A DNA stretch of 64,000 nucleotides from Bacillota bacterium (GTDB lineage: Bacteria; Bacillota; UBA4882; UBA8346): NCBI GenBank assembly GCA_023400055.1, contig JAEXFN010000023.1:1-64000 (forward strand). The letters are read 5' to 3'. The position numbers were made by a program, and so were the translations under genes. Numbering within the stretch: position 1 is the stretch's first letter; the number at the start of each line of letters is the position of its first letter. Shown in pieces: positions 62,771 to 64,000 of the stretch. The notes under the pieces were generated by a model, which was not told the DNA's origin, ran no database searches, and worked only from the letters and a program-made list of their open reading frames with translations.

Positions 62771-63708
62771 CGGTTTCGACGCTCCTTCCGTTCCAATGCC
62801 TGGCGGACCGCTCCGGCAATAGCCTCACTGGTCAGGCCATACTCTTGCAACAGTTCCGCGGCTGACGCCGATTGTCCGAAACAGTCCTGCGCTCCGACCC
62901 GGATGACCGGCACCGGCTGCCTCGCGCTCAGGACCTCGGCCACCGCGCCGCCCAAGCCGCCATGGATGCTATGCTCTTCGGCGGTGACGATACATCCGGC
63001 CGCTTCGGCCAGTTCAACCAGGCCTTCCTCGTCCAACGGCTTGATGGTATGAACATTGGCCACCGCGCAAGCGATCCCCTCGGCCGCTAAACTTTCCGCC
63101 GCTTGCAAGGCGACCGGGACCAGCGCGCCGCAGGCGACAATCGCGCCATCCCGGCCCGGGCGGACGATCTCCAGCCCCGGCCGATGGGGATGGCTGGCAT
63201 CGAAAAGGACCGGCGTTTCGCTGCGCGACAGCCGGATATAGGCCGGTCCGGGGGTCATTACCGCTTCTCTGACGATCAGCTTCGTCTCATAGGCATCGGC
63301 CGGAGCGTAGACCCGCAAATTGGGTATCACCCTGGCCAGAGCGATATCTTCCAATGCCTGGTGTGAACCGCCGTCCGCTCCCCCGGAAAATCCGGCGTGC
63401 GTCGCGATGATCTTGACATTGGCTTTGGAATAACAAACGGTATTCCGGATCTGATCATAGGTGCGGCCCGGCGCAAAGACCGCAAACGTCGAGGCCACCG
63501 CGATTTTGCCCAGCAAAGCCAACCCGGCGGCGACTCCGATCAGGTTGGCCTCGGCGATTCCCATGTCGAAAAAACGTTCCGGATAGGCTTCGCCGAAGCC
63601 CGCAGTCTTGGTGGCTTTGGCAAGATCGGCATCCAAGACCACCAGTTCCGGCAGTTCTTTCCCCAACTCGATTAACACTTCGCCGTACGCGTCGCGCATG
63701 GCTTTCAT
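62767..63708 (-). CDS. Transketolase, C-terminal subunit
   Basis: 313 aa with the pyrimidine-binding domain (DMGIAEANLIGVAAGLAL near 60, FAVFAPGRTYDQIRN) and C-terminal domain (LVPVALQAAESLAAEG). ATG 63708 preceded by GGGGTGAG. The TTG ten codons upstream is rejected. It is the first gene of the operon, so the C half precedes the N half, the reverse of the usual order. A palindromic operator candidate lies about 140 bp upstream. Confidence 0.92.
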   Translation of the reverse strand: MKAMRDAYGEVLIELGKELPELVVLDADLAKATKTAGFGEAYPERFFDMGIAEANLIGVAAGLALLGKIAVASTFAVFAPGRTYDQIRNTVCYSKANVKIIATHAGFSGGADGGSHQALEDIALARVIPNLRVYAPADAYETKLIVREAVMTPGPAYIRLSRSETPVLFDASHPHRPGLEIVRPGRDGAIVACGALVPVALQAAESLAAEGIACAVANVHTIKPLDEEGLVELAEAAGCIVTAEEHSIHGGLGGAVAEVLSARQPVPVIRVGAQDCFGQSASAAELLQEYGLTSEAIAGAVRQALERKERRNR

Positions 63709-63797
63709 TCTCTCACCCCAGATCTGTTTGATTGTCAAGTCTTTTGCGTATCGTTTTGATAAACTGCGAGTTAAATATAGGTTACGATTACATCTTC

Positions 63798-63876
63798 ATT
63801 ATAGGCTCCGCCCGACGCCGCTCCCAGTGCATAAACTCATATTTTAGTCATATTTCGCAGTATGACTGCAGTCATA
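63798..63876 (-). promoter_or_regulatory. Operator and -10 element upstream of the split-transketolase operon
   Basis: Perfect 16-bp palindrome TATGACTGCAGTCATA (63861-63876), with a third half-site AGTCATA at 63846-63852 that also pairs with TATGACT across 8 bp. Minus-strand TATAAT lies at 63798-63803, with no good -35 box. This suggests activator-dependent or repressed expression. Confidence 0.5.
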
Positions 63877-63879
63877 AAA

Positions 63880-63901
63880 AAAGCCACAAATCTGTGGCTT
63901 T
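63880..63901 (-). terminator. Terminator of a minus-strand gene to the right
   Basis: AAAGCCACA (63880-63888) and TGTGGCTTT (63893-63901) with seven T on the minus strand. Confidence 0.8.
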
Positions 63902-63926
63902 CAACATTCGCGACTCTTCCTCCGGC

Positions 63927-64000
63927 TCATTGGCCGGGTTTATCCGCGCACTTTCCCGAAGTTGAGACCGTTCCGCCGTGGCGTTCGGACTCGGGCACAA
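63927..64000 (-). CDS. Possible 3' end of an unidentified minus-strand gene
   Basis: The terminator at 63880-63901 implies a gene ending just to its right. One minus frame stays open from the window edge to a TGA at 63927-63929. Another ends at a TAA at 63940-63942. Too short to identify. A regulator of the adjacent operon would be a reasonable guess only. Confidence 0.2.
   Translation of the reverse strand, partial: VPESERHGGTVSTSGKCADKPGQ

Overview
The window reads as one chromosomal segment of an anaerobic, flagellated, sugar-degrading Bacillota. The evidence is a ferredoxin-dependent 2-oxoacid oxidoreductase, several sugar ABC transporters, a YesM/YesN-type two-component system, a bacteriohemerythrin, frequent TTG and GTG starts, AGGAGG ribosome binding sites and Rho-independent terminators. 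Base composition is moderately GC-rich. A Hydrogenispora/Limnochordia-like lineage is only a guess. I saw no rRNA, tRNA, transposase, phage gene or CRISPR array.

Layout. 1-13.6 kb is mostly housekeeping: a VorB-type 2-oxoacid:ferredoxin oxidoreductase operon (fdx, alpha, beta, gamma, minus strand), a P-loop ATPase with folC, trmL, a NifU-like protein, motAB, a DUF502 protein, pepF, and a 7TM-PAS-GGDEF-HD-GYP cyclic-di-GMP protein. 14-17.3 kb is a very large chemoreceptor. 18.4-25.2 kb is a livKHMGF branched-chain-amino-acid-type ABC system with an aldo/keto reductase and an IclR regulator. 25.7-37.4 kb is a complete sugar module. A YesM/YesN pair precedes two ribose-type binding proteins, one permease, one ATPase, DhaK and DhaL kinase subunits, an RpiB-family isomerase lacking the ring-opening histidine, and an SDR dehydrogenase. 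I infer tetritol/erythrulose catabolism ending in erythrose 4-phosphate. 41-47.6 kb is an arabinoside module: GH127, a CUT1 ABC transporter and a GntR/LacI-type repressor with visible operators. 51.8-63.7 kb holds an SDR and a ten-gene minus-strand operon: split transketolase (C half first), CUT1 ABC transporter, LarA-like racemase, FGGY kinase, Asp/Glu-racemase-like protein, IolB and IolC.

The least explained part is between the genes. Six arrays of exactly 21-bp units lie at operon ends (1-290, 13723-13943, 17857-18129, 25332-25625, 39758-40114, 50611-50778). Five of them share one degenerate consensus, although their sequences have diverged widely. Two of the arrays run into copies of a roughly 630-bp hairpin-rich module (40115-40754 and 50779-51405). 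Five base pairs in three of its hairpins change on both sides between the copies, so pairing is kept while the overlapping reading frame changes amino acids. That points to a selected RNA or DNA structure rather than a gene. The two copies bracket the 41-50.5 kb accessory block as direct repeats.

Regulation visible in sequence: an IclR dyad overlapping its own transcription start, a GntR operator overlapping the -10 of its own promoter, 20-bp-spaced direct repeats upstream of the tetrulose operon promoter, and a perfect 16-bp palindrome upstream of the split-transketolase operon.
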